A stretch of 64,000 nucleotides of DNA from JBEEJL01 sp043744215 (lineage in GTDB: Bacteria > Pseudomonadota > Gammaproteobacteria > Burkholderiales > JBEEJL01), in the NCBI GenBank assembly GCA_043744215.1, contig JAYTVC010000033.1, forward strand, positions 11,770-75,769, written 5' to 3'. The notes under the pieces are model-generated. The model was not told the DNA's origin, did no database searches, and saw only the letters and a program-made list of their open reading frames with translations. The translations under genes were made by a program, and so were the position numbers. Shown here one piece after another: positions 34,258-42,504 of the stretch (position 1 is the first letter of the stretch; every line of letters starts with the position of its first letter).

Positions 34258-34877
34258 TTGTTGGACGGTAGCAAAAAAACGCGCTTCAAATTTTCACCCG
34301 TTAACAGAGTGATGCTCACTTCAAGGGCCGCCGGTAGTGGCGCTTCATTCGGATCGGTACCAGCCAGCGGCCAGCGTGGCTGCCATTGAGAGCCATCGGG
34401 TTTGTATTCCAGGAAACGAAAACCCGCGTCGCGCACGTTGCCGATCAGTGTGCCTATTGCCGGTTCGGTGCGAGTGCCCTGGTCAAGCACAGGCCACGAT
34501 AAGTGTTCGAGTTTGTTGTCGCGAAAACGGTAGCCCATGCGCTGCGGCGCGGACAATGCCCCGCGCTGGCCGGCGAAACCCATGCGAGTGAATACGACCT
34601 GGCCGTCGTCTCCTAACGGATCCGGTTTGCCCACGAAAGCGGCTACTGTCTGGTCGCTGGTGTTGCGAATGGGGCGTTTTAGCGCGGTGGAAAAATCCTG
34701 CTCCATGCGGGCGAACAGCAGCACGACGTCGCGCCATTTTTGCTGTTCGGCTTCCAACTGCTTGCGCGTTTCAAGCACTGCGCTTAATCCGCGGTAAGCC
34801 ATGGCCGACATGATGGCGAACACCGCGATGGCTACCAGGATTTCCAACAGCGTGAAACCGCGCGCTTTCATTTTCAT
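34254..34877 (-). CDS. gspJ: Type II secretion minor pseudopilin J
   Basis: 207 residues. Type IV prepilin-like leader MKMKARG is followed by 'FTLLEILVAIAVFAIMSAMAYRGL', with Glu at +5, then the beta-rich soluble domain with 'RMEQDFSTALKRPIRNTS' and 'LSWPVLDQGTRTEPAIGTLIGNVRDAGFRFL' typical of GspJ. Together with I and K it forms the pseudopilus tip. The start overlaps gspI's stop by four bases. Confidence 0.93.
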   Translation of the reverse strand: MKMKARGFTLLEILVAIAVFAIMSAMAYRGLSAVLETRKQLEAEQQKWRDVVLLFARMEQDFSTALKRPIRNTSDQTVAAFVGKPDPLGDDGQVVFTRMGFAGQRGALSAPQRMGYRFRDNKLEHLSWPVLDQGTRTEPAIGTLIGNVRDAGFRFLEYKPDGSQWQPRWPLAGTDPNEAPLPAALEVSITLLTGENLKRVFLLPSNN

Positions 34878-35293
34878 GATGGCGCAACCGCTTTGCCGCC
34901 GACAGAAGTGTTGGCGTAAAACCCGTTCAACTCATAAAGCATATGATCCGGTTTGCTCTCGGCAAAAACCTTGATGCGTGCGCGACGAAAATAGGCGCTG
35001 GCCGTGCCTTCGACGGTTTGCTCCCACACAAAACTTTGTCCCGCCTGTTCCGCTTTGCCGTTGCTAACGCCGGGTGCAGGAAACGCATGTTTGGCCACGC
35101 TTTCGGCCAGCAGGTTACTCGCGACAAAACCGGCCAGGGTTTTTTGGCGTAACGTATACGCCGTGTCGGTGCTCATATTGGTGGCACGCAGGCTGGCGGC
35201 CAATGCAATAGCGAGAATGGCCAACGCGATGAGCACTTCAATGAGCGTGAAGCCGCGCGCAAACCGGAAAGGGATTTTATCGGGCGTCAGCAT
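34874..35293 (-). CDS. gspI: Type II secretion minor pseudopilin I
   Basis: 139 residues from ATG 35293. The leader ends RFARG before 'FTLIEVLIALAILAIALAAS', with Glu +5, followed by 'TLAGFVASNLLAE', the hallmark 'A..LA..' segment of GspI. It nucleates the pseudopilus tip with J and K. The start lies 17 bases inside the 3' end of gspH. The frame extends upstream to 35326 without support. Confidence 0.9.
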   Translation of the reverse strand: MLTPDKIPFRFARGFTLIEVLIALAILAIALAASLRATNMSTDTAYTLRQKTLAGFVASNLLAESVAKHAFPAPGVSNGKAEQAGQSFVWEQTVEGTASAYFRRARIKVFAESKPDHMLYELNGFYANTSVGGKAVAPS

Positions 35294-35786
35294 GAAGGGA
35301 GATTTTGCCCAGATGATTGCCCACAATGCTGACGCGCTGGCCTTTCATTTCCAGTTCGGCGCGAAATGGCAGGTTGATGCCCGATGGCGTGAACACCACC
35401 AGATCATCCAGCCTGGCTTTTTGCTGGTTGATTTCGAGATCAACCAGTTTCACCTGCGCGTGGAAATCGCGCTCACGCAACGCATTGTCGTTGGCAAGGG
35501 GAGACCAATCGGGTTGGGTGAACTGGTAAAAACGATAATGCGATCCCTCCACATTCCACCCCATACTGTGGCCGGTGGCGAGGGCTTCGTCGCGGGCGTG
35601 TTCGAGTAGCAGGGCGAGACGCCTGGCTTCTTCGTTGAGGGTTTGTTTGTCGTCGGGGCCGATTTTGGTTACGACGAACGCCAGCATGATGCTCATGATG
35701 ACCATCACCACGAGAATTTCAATCAGGGTGAAGCCGCGCGTGCAGCGCGAGTGAAATTTATAAATCCCAGGAACCGATGTCGGCAT
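35277..35786 (-). CDS. gspH: Type II secretion minor pseudopilin H
   Basis: 169 residues from ATG 35786, which follows GGGGAAGG by five bases. A 17-residue leader ending CTRG comes before 'FTLIEILVVMVIMSIMLAFVV', with Glu +5. The soluble domain includes 'RLALLLEHARDEALATGHSMGWNVEGSHYRFY', typical of GspH. It joins the tip complex to the GspG fibre. Its start lies inside the 3' end of gspG (overlap 29 bases). Confidence 0.9.
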   Translation of the reverse strand: MPTSVPGIYKFHSRCTRGFTLIEILVVMVIMSIMLAFVVTKIGPDDKQTLNEEARRLALLLEHARDEALATGHSMGWNVEGSHYRFYQFTQPDWSPLANDNALRERDFHAQVKLVDLEINQQKARLDDLVVFTPSGINLPFRAELEMKGQRVSIVGNHLGKISLHADAR

Positions 35787-36201
35787 TGTTGCCTTCCCCG
35801 CCCTGTTGGCCGTCGGCACCATAGCTGAACACATCAATCTCACCGCGTATGCCGGGACTCAACATCTGGAAATCGTTTTTCCACGGGTCTTTGGGAATCT
35901 TGTCGAGATAGCCGCCGACTTTCCAATTGAGCGGCACGGGTTGCGAAGCCGGTCGCGTCACCAGCGCCTGCAAACCCTGTTCGGTGGTGGGATAGGTTGC
36001 GTTATCGAGACGATAAAGTTTTAGCGCCTGCATGATGGCACCGATATCCTGTTTCGCGGCGACAATGCGTGCGTCGTCGGGGCGGCCCATGATTTTTGGC
36101 ACCACGATAGCAGCGAGAATGCCAAGAATGGCGACCACCACCATCACTTCAATCAGGGTAAAGCCGCGAATTCGATTTTGAGTCAGCCGGGATTGCATCA
36201 T
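35758..36201 (-). CDS. gspG: Type II secretion major pseudopilin G
   Basis: 147 residues from ATG 36201, preceded by GAGG. The leader ends in RIRG before 'FTLIEVMVVVAILGILAAIVVPKIMG'. The short soluble domain 'YPTTEQGLQALV...GGYLDKIPKDPWKNDFQ' ends in the calcium-binding loop 'SYGADGQQGGEGNNADIGSWDL'. This is the main fibre subunit and is cleaved by a prepilin peptidase (gspO/pilD) that is not in this window. It is the first gene downstream of the embedded protease module. Confidence 0.95.
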   Translation of the reverse strand: MMQSRLTQNRIRGFTLIEVMVVVAILGILAAIVVPKIMGRPDDARIVAAKQDIGAIMQALKLYRLDNATYPTTEQGLQALVTRPASQPVPLNWKVGGYLDKIPKDPWKNDFQMLSPGIRGEIDVFSYGADGQQGGEGNNADIGSWDL

Positions 36202-36271
36202 CAATCTTGCCTCGTAGAGTTGAACACTGCGAAGAATTATAGCGTGTTTTTGAGGGATGCCAGCGCCAGTC

Positions 36272-36739
36272 TCAACTTGCTACCGGCTGGTTAAACAGCC
36301 ACACGTAACCCAGATTATAAAACACGTGCAGCAGAATCGATGGCACCACGCTGCCGTATTTGTCGCGGAAGAAACCGAAAACCAACGACGGCGCCAGCAC
36401 GCTGATTGCCCAGATTGGCGGGTGATAGAAAAAATGCGCCAGCACAAACAGCGCGCTGGTGATGAGGTTGGCGTGGCTCAATGGCCCCAACATTTTTTTG
36501 CCCCAGGATTTTGCGTAGAACGTTTCCTGAATCAAGCCGCGAAATGCAATTTCTTCCAGCACCGGATATACCAGCACCGGCATCAGGAACAGCAGGAAGA
36601 CGGAAATATTTTTTACGAACCACAAACCTGGCGCAGCGGGGCGCAGCAGAATAAACAAGCCCAGCCATACCAGTGGCGCGGCGATGACGGCGGCGCGAAA
36701 AAATTTGTCGCGCCATAGCGCAGGGAAATCAAAAGCCAT
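36272..36739 (-). CDS. CPBP glutamic-type intramembrane protease, MrtJ-like candidate
   Basis: 155 residues, four or five membrane helices. The CPBP (CAAX-protease, Rce1-like) active site is complete: 'YPVLEEIAFRG' with the EExxxR motif at Glu63, Glu64 and Arg68; 'FVLAHFFYH' with His103; 'LLHVFYNLG' with His139 and Asn143. The small size and position directly next to a gene for a protein with a C-terminal Cys/hydrophobic/Arg-rich tail suggest that it is the processing enzyme for that tail, as described for the JDVT-CTERM system (MrtJ). This pairing is inferred from context; the fold itself is clear. It sits between the S8 protease gene and gspG, and a dispersed AT element lies 25 bases upstream. 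Confidence 0.8.
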   Translation of the reverse strand: MAFDFPALWRDKFFRAAVIAAPLVWLGLFILLRPAAPGLWFVKNISVFLLFLMPVLVYPVLEEIAFRGLIQETFYAKSWGKKMLGPLSHANLITSALFVLAHFFYHPPIWAISVLAPSLVFGFFRDKYGSVVPSILLHVFYNLGYVWLFNQPVAS

Positions 36740-36763
36740 CACGGTCGCGTTTTTGTAATTATA

Positions 36764-36790
36764 AATTATTCAATATAATCAATAAGTTAC
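36764..36790 (-). repeat. Dispersed AT-rich element, copy 9
   Basis: AATTATTCAATATAATCAAT followed by AAGTTAC. It lies in the gap between the S8 protease stop and the CPBP protease start. Confidence 0.92.
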
Positions 36791-36912
36791 ATATTAAACC
36801 GGCATCGCGTTTTTCTCGTTAAGAAAGGTGCCCGGGCAAATAGAGGCAGATACTTTGTTTTACATTGCGGATGAAACATGCATCCGCAATGTAAGCCCGC
36901 TCATGAAAAATT

Positions 36913-39033
36913 TCAGCGATTGATAAACGTGCGGCGGCGCGCGCGCCACAACAAGGCCGCGCTCAACAACAGCGGCAAGCCGAAGTCGGCCGGATCGTTA
37001 GCGGACCCCATTGCACAACCGCCGCCGCCCGAAGATTGATTTGGCGTCGGTGTCGGAGTGGGTGTCGGCGTCGGTATCGGGTCTGATGTTGCCAGCCCTG
37101 AAAGGGAGATGACATGAGGGCTGCCGACCGCATTATCCGTGATAGTCAGCGTGCCTGATCGATTGCCAAGCACGCTTGGTTTGAAAGTAATTTGCATCGG
37201 GCAAATCACATTAGGCGGAGGGTTCAGCCCACAAGTGTTTTGCGTGATTGAAAAATCCGTCGTTATCGCGATACTTGAAATGACAAGATTGGATGCGGTT
37301 GTAGAATAATTTACCTGCAAAGCGGAGCTCGCACCTAAAGGCGTGGCAGGGAACGCAAGCGGATTAAGATTAATGTTGATAGTAGGTTGCAGGGGTACAG
37401 GTGTGGGCGTCGGAGTAGGCGACGGAGTGGGCGTAGGGCCTGTCGCCAATGACTTGGCTTTGGCAACAGCCGCCGCTGCGTTGATAATGCCCGCGCCACA
37501 TTTTGCCGTGGTGCATTGAATCAAGCCGACAGGCACGGCAGGGAAACTGCGCGCAGTCGTGCGCAGAATATCAATCACCTGCGCAGGCGTGAGGTTGGGG
37601 TTGACCGACAGCATCAGCGATACCACGCCTGATACCACGGGCGCAGCAAAGCTGGTGCCTTCGCCGGCAGCATAATTAGAAGCGTCTAAAACGGTAAGCG
37701 AATCCGGCGTGGTCTTGCCGTTATTGATGATGTGCCAGATGGTGCCATCAAAAGTGCTGGGGTTATATTGATTTCCGCCCGGCGCGCTGATGGTGATAGT
37801 GGTGCCGAAGTTTGAATACGAGCCGAGCTCGCCCTTTTGACCCGTGGCAGCCACGGTGATGATGCCGCTGCCCGCGCAACTGCCGCCGGGCGCGTGGGTT
37901 GACGCATCAATCCCGTTGCCATTCGCATCGCCGTTACCCGCTGCTGCGACTACAACCGCGCCCTTGGCGGCAGCATCCGCGAAAGCATCTACATAAACTT
38001 TGGGGCATGTCGTCGGGCTAGTGGCCAGGTTGGGCCCGCCCAGACTCAGATTGATCACCCGTGCCGGATTAGGGTTAACCGGCAGCACTGGGTTGCTCAC
38101 ACCTGCGGCATAACGTATGGCATCGACAATATCGAAGTCGTCGCCACCGCATTTGCCCAGCACGCGCACGGGGGTGATAAGGGAATTCCAGTTGATGCCG
38201 GCAATGCCGTTCAGATTGTTCGACTTGGCGCCGATGATGCCGGCTACCGACGTGCCGTGCCAACTGCTGCCAGCGTCAATCGCCGTCTGGTCAATACCGC
38301 AAATGGCAAACGCCGGGTTGTTCATGTCGATGGTGGTGACAAAGTCGCCGGGGTCGGAGGGATCGGCGTCTTTGCCCGACCCATCGTTGGCGAACAGCGC
38401 GTTGGCAATCATGTCATACCCGCCGCTGGTGCGCCCCGTCATGTCAGAGTGGGGTGCAATGCCGGTGTCGAGCACGGCGATGCGCAGATTCGGATCACCC
38501 GTCGTAATGTCCCAAGCGGCCGGTGCGTTGACGCCGCCGATCGGATCGTTCAGGTACCACTGTTGCGCGAAGAAGCTTGCGCCGCTTAGTTTGAAGGTGA
38601 TTTGTTTGCCGGCGTAATACTCGTCGTTTGGCACCAACTCCGCCTGGCGACGGTGGCTGACTTCGGCATATTCCACATCCGGGTGTGATTGCAGAGATTT
38701 CACATAAGCTTCCGCTTCGCTTATCAACATGCGCTTGGGCAGTTTGAGGACATGGGCGCCGCCGGTCATGGGGCGGTGCATGGTGAGTGGGATGCCTGCT
38801 GTCGCGCTCAAATTATGTAAGCTATTGGCATGAATTTCCCGCGCCATGAAGGCGGGCTGCATGCTGCGCAGCTTGACCATAATGTGTTCCGTTGTGGCAG
38901 TCTCAGCCTGGATAAAACGCAGCGGCTTCATTTTGAATTCTTGCGCTGCGGCCAGTGCAGTGCCGACGTTGGCGAGGGCGGCTAACGCGATGGCTATGGT
39001 GCACAGGCGCAGCGTAGGAGAAAAAGTTTTCAT
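36913..39033 (-). CDS. Secreted subtilisin-like S8 protease with JDVT-CTERM-like tail
   Basis: 706 residues from ATG 39033. The domains in order are: signal peptide (1-29); an I9-like propeptide (about 46-130, 'GGAHVLKLP...VEYAEVSHRRQAE'); the S8 catalytic domain (about 155-530) with Asp189 ('AVLDTG'), His259 ('SWHGTSVAG'), oxyanion Asn367 ('AAGNG') and Ser461 ('GTSFAAPVVSG'); a Thr-Pro linker; an Ig-like/choice-of-anchor domain (about 555-655); a second Thr-Pro linker; and a tail at 669-706 made of four Gly, Cys673, 'DPADFG', a hydrophobic helix and 'RARRR'. The tail fits a Cys-type CTERM sorting signal. It lies inside the type II secretion operon between gspF and gspG, so it is a probable cargo of that system. 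Confidence 0.9.
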   Translation of the reverse strand: MKTFSPTLRLCTIAIALAALANVGTALAAAQEFKMKPLRFIQAETATTEHIMVKLRSMQPAFMAREIHANSLHNLSATAGIPLTMHRPMTGGAHVLKLPKRMLISEAEAYVKSLQSHPDVEYAEVSHRRQAELVPNDEYYAGKQITFKLSGASFFAQQWYLNDPIGGVNAPAAWDITTGDPNLRIAVLDTGIAPHSDMTGRTSGGYDMIANALFANDGSGKDADPSDPGDFVTTIDMNNPAFAICGIDQTAIDAGSSWHGTSVAGIIGAKSNNLNGIAGINWNSLITPVRVLGKCGGDDFDIVDAIRYAAGVSNPVLPVNPNPARVINLSLGGPNLATSPTTCPKVYVDAFADAAAKGAVVVAAAGNGDANGNGIDASTHAPGGSCAGSGIITVAATGQKGELGSYSNFGTTITISAPGGNQYNPSTFDGTIWHIINNGKTTPDSLTVLDASNYAAGEGTSFAAPVVSGVVSLMLSVNPNLTPAQVIDILRTTARSFPAVPVGLIQCTTAKCGAGIINAAAAVAKAKSLATGPTPTPSPTPTPTPVPLQPTININLNPLAFPATPLGASSALQVNYSTTASNLVISSIAITTDFSITQNTCGLNPPPNVICPMQITFKPSVLGNRSGTLTITDNAVGSPHVISLSGLATSDPIPTPTPTPTPTPNQSSGGGGCAMGSANDPADFGLPLLLSAALLWRARRRTFINR

Positions 39034-39086
39034 GGAGGTTTTGCTCAAGATCGATTTAGTTGAAATGAATTTGAAATAGCCGTCAA

Positions 39087-39455
39087 TTATTCTGCTTTGC
39101 GCCGCGCGCCGGGTTCGGCGTAAAGCACGTCTTTGCGCTTGGCAATGGCTTCCAGCGCTTTTTGCGCTTGTTCGGGCTTGGCATCGATAATTAACACATG
39201 GGCCCCGCCGGACATGGCACGGTAATAGAGCACAGGCGCATTGGCCGTGCTGGACAAATCTTTTAGCAAATCGCTACCTTCGGGGTTGGTCACATCGGGG
39301 CGGAATTTAACCATGATTTGCATCGCATCCGGGTTCACTGGCTGTGCTGCGCAGCCCATGATGGATACGCACAACGCCGGCGCGAATATAGCGCGTGCCA
39401 GCCAATGTTTTGGCGCGAAAAGGGTGCGCGACGTGCAATGCGGATCTGCGGCCAT
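39087..39455 (-). CDS. Stand-alone I9-like propeptide/inhibitor lipoprotein
   Basis: 122 residues. ATG 39455 follows AAGGAA by six bases. A leader with lipobox-like 'SIMGCAAQ' (Cys35) predicts a lipoprotein. The rest matches the propeptide of the downstream S8 protease. Both contain 'IMVKFRP/IMVKLRS', an 'LS(S/A)TA' segment, 'AMSGGAHVLIID/PMTGGAHVLKLP' and 'DVLYAEPGARRKAE/DVEYAEVSHRRQAE'. There is no catalytic domain. I9-type propeptides act as intramolecular chaperones and tight inhibitors, so this protein could keep the protease silent in the periplasm or help it fold in trans (inference). It lies 53 bases upstream of the protease gene in the same direction. Confidence 0.78.
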   Translation of the reverse strand: MAADPHCTSRTLFAPKHWLARAIFAPALCVSIMGCAAQPVNPDAMQIMVKFRPDVTNPEGSDLLKDLSSTANAPVLYYRAMSGGAHVLIIDAKPEQAQKALEAIAKRKDVLYAEPGARRKAE

Positions 39456-39666
39456 GGATATTTCCTTAGAATATTGCGTTGAAAGCAGGATGCCGCAAAC
39501 GGGTACTGTGTCTTTTTACACAATTGATTGAAAACAGTCAGTGAGACATTTCACAGTTGCTCAATGTTCCACGCTAACAATTGTCACTGAACTGCGCAAG
39601 CAATCAAACCGATTAACGCGCGAAGGCGTAGTGCGTTGATGCCTGCTAAAAGGCTCACAGAGAAAA

Positions 39667-40887
39667 TTACTTAACTAGTTGATTTAATTCAAATATTGGT
39701 AACAGGATGGCGAGCACGATAATCAGCACCACGACACCCATGGTTAAAATCAGAATGGGTTCCAGCATGGCGGTTAATGTGGTGACGCGGGTCTCAATTT
39801 CGCGTGTTTGCTGGATGGCGACACGCTCGAGCATTGCATCGAGTTTGCCGCTGGCTTCGCCACTGGCGATCAGATGCACCATCACCGGCGGAAACATTTT
39901 ACTCACGCCTAACGAGCGGCTCAGCGGCGCGCCTTCGCGCACCATGCGTTGCGCCGTTTCCAGCGCGTGTTTCATCGGCAGGTTATTCATCACGCCCACG
40001 CCCGCTTGCAATGCGGTGAGCAGTGGCACGCGGCTACCGGTGAGTATTGCCAGCGTACTTGCCAGCCGTGCGGTGTTCACGCCGCGAATCAGGCGGCCTG
40101 CAATGGGCATGCGCAGCAGAAACTTGTGCACACGCAAGCGGAATATTTCGGCACGCATGGCGCGGGCGAACAGCCATGCACCGATGGCAATGGCAATCAG
40201 CCAGAATATTCCCGTGGTACGCAAAAAATCCGACAGGCCGATAAGCAATCGGGTGAGAAGCGGCAACGTCTGGTTGGTGTTCTGAAACACTTGCACCACT
40301 TGCGGCACGACATAGGTAAGCAATCCTGTTACCACTGCCAGCGCGACCAGCGTGATGATGGCCGGATAGACAAACGCCAGCGTGACTTTCTGCCGCAAAG
40401 CCTGACTGTCTTCGGTGTAATTGGCCAGACGCGACAGTACTTCGGACAGTTGCCCCGACTGCTCGCCCGCCCGCACCAGCGTGCGATAAAGCTCGGGAAA
40501 CACGTTCGGATATTGCCCCATGGCCGCCGACAGCGTTTGCCCCGCCAGCACTTCGCCGCGAATGCCGGCGAGAATCTGCCGCTGCTGTTCGCTTTCCGCC
40601 TGTTCGATCAGCGCATTCATGGTTTGTTCGATGGTGAGACCGGAGCCAATCAAGGTGGCAAACTGGCGCGTAATCAACGCCAGATCGTTCGCTGAAATGC
40701 GTTTGCGGGCCAATGAAGCGGAGCGCGATCCCGATTTTTCTTCTGGCTGCGTCAGCGCTTCGACTTCCAGCGGAATCAATCCGTCGTCGCGCAAATTTGA
40801 CCGCGCCTGGCGAGCGCTGTCCACTTCCAGCACGCCTTTGCGCAACTTGCCTTGGGTGTCGATTGCTTGATATTTGTAGCCGGCCAT
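39667..40887 (-). CDS. gspF: Type II secretion inner-membrane platform protein F
   Basis: 406 residues, three membrane helices, two T2SSF domains (about 70-195 and 275-400). 'GEVLAGQTLSAAMGQYPNVFPELYRTLVRAGEQSGQLSEVL' and its partner 'REGAPLSRSLGVSKMFPPVMVHLIASGEASGKLDAML' are the two halves of the duplicated motif. It is the multispan platform protein that works with GspE. Its TAA overlaps a weak relative of the dispersed AT element (39670-39693). A short GGATTGAGGATCT-type tandem repeat lies just upstream of the start. Confidence 0.95.
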   Translation of the reverse strand: MAGYKYQAIDTQGKLRKGVLEVDSARQARSNLRDDGLIPLEVEALTQPEEKSGSRSASLARKRISANDLALITRQFATLIGSGLTIEQTMNALIEQAESEQQRQILAGIRGEVLAGQTLSAAMGQYPNVFPELYRTLVRAGEQSGQLSEVLSRLANYTEDSQALRQKVTLAFVYPAIITLVALAVVTGLLTYVVPQVVQVFQNTNQTLPLLTRLLIGLSDFLRTTGIFWLIAIAIGAWLFARAMRAEIFRLRVHKFLLRMPIAGRLIRGVNTARLASTLAILTGSRVPLLTALQAGVGVMNNLPMKHALETAQRMVREGAPLSRSLGVSKMFPPVMVHLIASGEASGKLDAMLERVAIQQTREIETRVTTLTAMLEPILILTMGVVVLIIVLAILLPIFELNQLVK

Positions 40888-40892
40888 TTTTT

Positions 40893-40940
40893 GAGGATTG
40901 AGGATCTAGGATTGAGGATCTGGGATTGAGTATCGAGAGA
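40893..40940. repeat. Short direct repeats between gspE and gspF
   Basis: Three diverged copies of a GGATTGAGGATCT-like word occur in succession in the 80-base gap. Function unknown; the gap is otherwise non-coding. Confidence 0.6.
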
Positions 40941-40968
40941 GTTGATCCGACAACAATAACAAAGACAG

Positions 40969-42501
40969 TCAGCTTTCGCGTGTCACCCGCAGTACTTCTT
41001 CCAGCGTGGTCTCTCCTGCCGCGACCCATCTGATGCCGTCTTCGCGCAGGCTGACCGTGCCTTGCGCCATCGCGTATTGGCGCAACTGCTGCTCGGCGGC
41101 GACATCGTGCACCATGCGGCGGATGTTGTCATCGACGGTCATCAGTTCGTAGATGCCGGTGCGTCCTTTGTAGCCGGTCCAGTTGCAGGCTGTGCAGCCG
41201 GTGGCGGTATAAATGTGTTCAACCTTGAAGCGTCCGTTAAGCGCCGCACGCTCTGTCGCGTCCGGTTCGTGGGGCTTCTTGCACGATGGGCAGACGCGGC
41301 GCACGAGACGCTGCGCGAGCACGCCAAGCAAACTGGACGACAGCAAAAACGGCTCGACGCCCATGTCGATCAATCGTGTGACAGCACCGGCGGCATCGTT
41401 GGTGTGCAAAGTGGCTAATACCAAATGGCCAGTCAGGCTTGCCTGCACGGCGATCTGCGCCGTCTCGAGGTCGCGGATTTCGCCAATCATCACGACGTCC
41501 GGATCCTGACGCAGGATTGCGCGCAATGCGCGGGCGAAAGTCATGTCGATGCGCGGGTTCACTTGTGTTTGGCCGACTCCGTCGAGATCGTATTCGATAG
41601 GGTCTTCGACGGTCATCATGTTGAGCTTGAGCGCGTCGAGCTGCGACAGCGCGGCGTAGAGCGTAGTGGTTTTGCCCGAGCCGGTCGGGCCGGTGACTAA
41701 CACGATGCCATGGGGCTGGTTAACCAGGTGATCGAGTTGTTTCAACGTCGGCTCGTTCATGCCGAGTCTGTTCAGTTGCAATCGGCCTGCTTGTTTGTCG
41801 AGCAGGCGCAATACCACGCGCTCGCCGTGTCCCGTGGGCAAAGTCGAGACGCGCACATCGACGGGGCGTCCGGCCAATCGCAATGTGATGCGGCCATCTT
41901 GCGGCAGGCGTTTTTCGGCGATGTCGAGTTGCGCCATCACTTTGATGCGCGACACGATGGCGGCGTGCAGCGCGCGCTGTGGTTCAATCACATCACGCAA
42001 GGTGCCATCGACGCGAAAGCGCACGAGAGAGCGCGCTTCAAAAATTTCGATGTGAATATCCGATGCATTTTCGCGCAGCGCTTGTGTCAGTAAAGCATTG
42101 ATTAATTTGATAATTGGTGCATCGTCTTCCGACTCCAGCAAGTCGGTGATTTCGGGCACTTCCTGGGCGAGCTGTTGCAGATCGACGTCTTGATCCATGT
42201 CGTCGATGAGTTTTTCCGCTTCGTTGTCCTGTCGTGTATACACCGAGGACAAACTCGCATCGAAAATATCGGCAGGCAACAACACCGGTTTGAGCGGCTT
42301 GGCCAGCATGCGGCGCACTTCGGCCAGCGTGGCTGCTTCGACGCCGGGGCGCAGCCACACTTCGATACCATCGTCTGCGCTGCGCACGGCGATCACCCCT
42401 TTGGCTTTAGCGAAGGCGTAGGGCAGCAGGCGCACGACGCTGTGGTCGGGTTGCTGCAAAGTGTAAGCCGGGGTTTGCGGCGATGGGAGCGCTGAGCTCA
42501 T
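40969..42501 (-). CDS. gspE: Type II secretion ATPase E
   Basis: 510 residues. The N-terminal domain that binds GspL spans about 20-120. The ATPase core has Walker A 'GPTGSGKTTTLYAAL', the Asp box 'MTVEDPIEYDLDGVGQTQVN', Walker B 'IGEIRDLETAQIAV' and the His box 'LATLHTNDAAGAVTRLIDMG'. The metal-binding tetra-cysteine 'CPSCKK...CTACNWTGYKGR' distinguishes GspE/PilB from PilT. It energises pseudopilus assembly. It starts three bases after gspD ends. Confidence 0.96.
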   Translation of the reverse strand: MSSALPSPQTPAYTLQQPDHSVVRLLPYAFAKAKGVIAVRSADDGIEVWLRPGVEAATLAEVRRMLAKPLKPVLLPADIFDASLSSVYTRQDNEAEKLIDDMDQDVDLQQLAQEVPEITDLLESEDDAPIIKLINALLTQALRENASDIHIEIFEARSLVRFRVDGTLRDVIEPQRALHAAIVSRIKVMAQLDIAEKRLPQDGRITLRLAGRPVDVRVSTLPTGHGERVVLRLLDKQAGRLQLNRLGMNEPTLKQLDHLVNQPHGIVLVTGPTGSGKTTTLYAALSQLDALKLNMMTVEDPIEYDLDGVGQTQVNPRIDMTFARALRAILRQDPDVVMIGEIRDLETAQIAVQASLTGHLVLATLHTNDAAGAVTRLIDMGVEPFLLSSSLLGVLAQRLVRRVCPSCKKPHEPDATERAALNGRFKVEHIYTATGCTACNWTGYKGRTGIYELMTVDDNIRRMVHDVAAEQQLRQYAMAQGTVSLREDGIRWVAAGETTLEEVLRVTRES

Positions 42502-42504
42502 AGG

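Noticed and set aside
39949..40695. 248-codon plus-strand frame opposite gspF
   Set aside because: A long antisense shadow rich in His, Gln and Arg; gspF on the minus strand is unambiguous.
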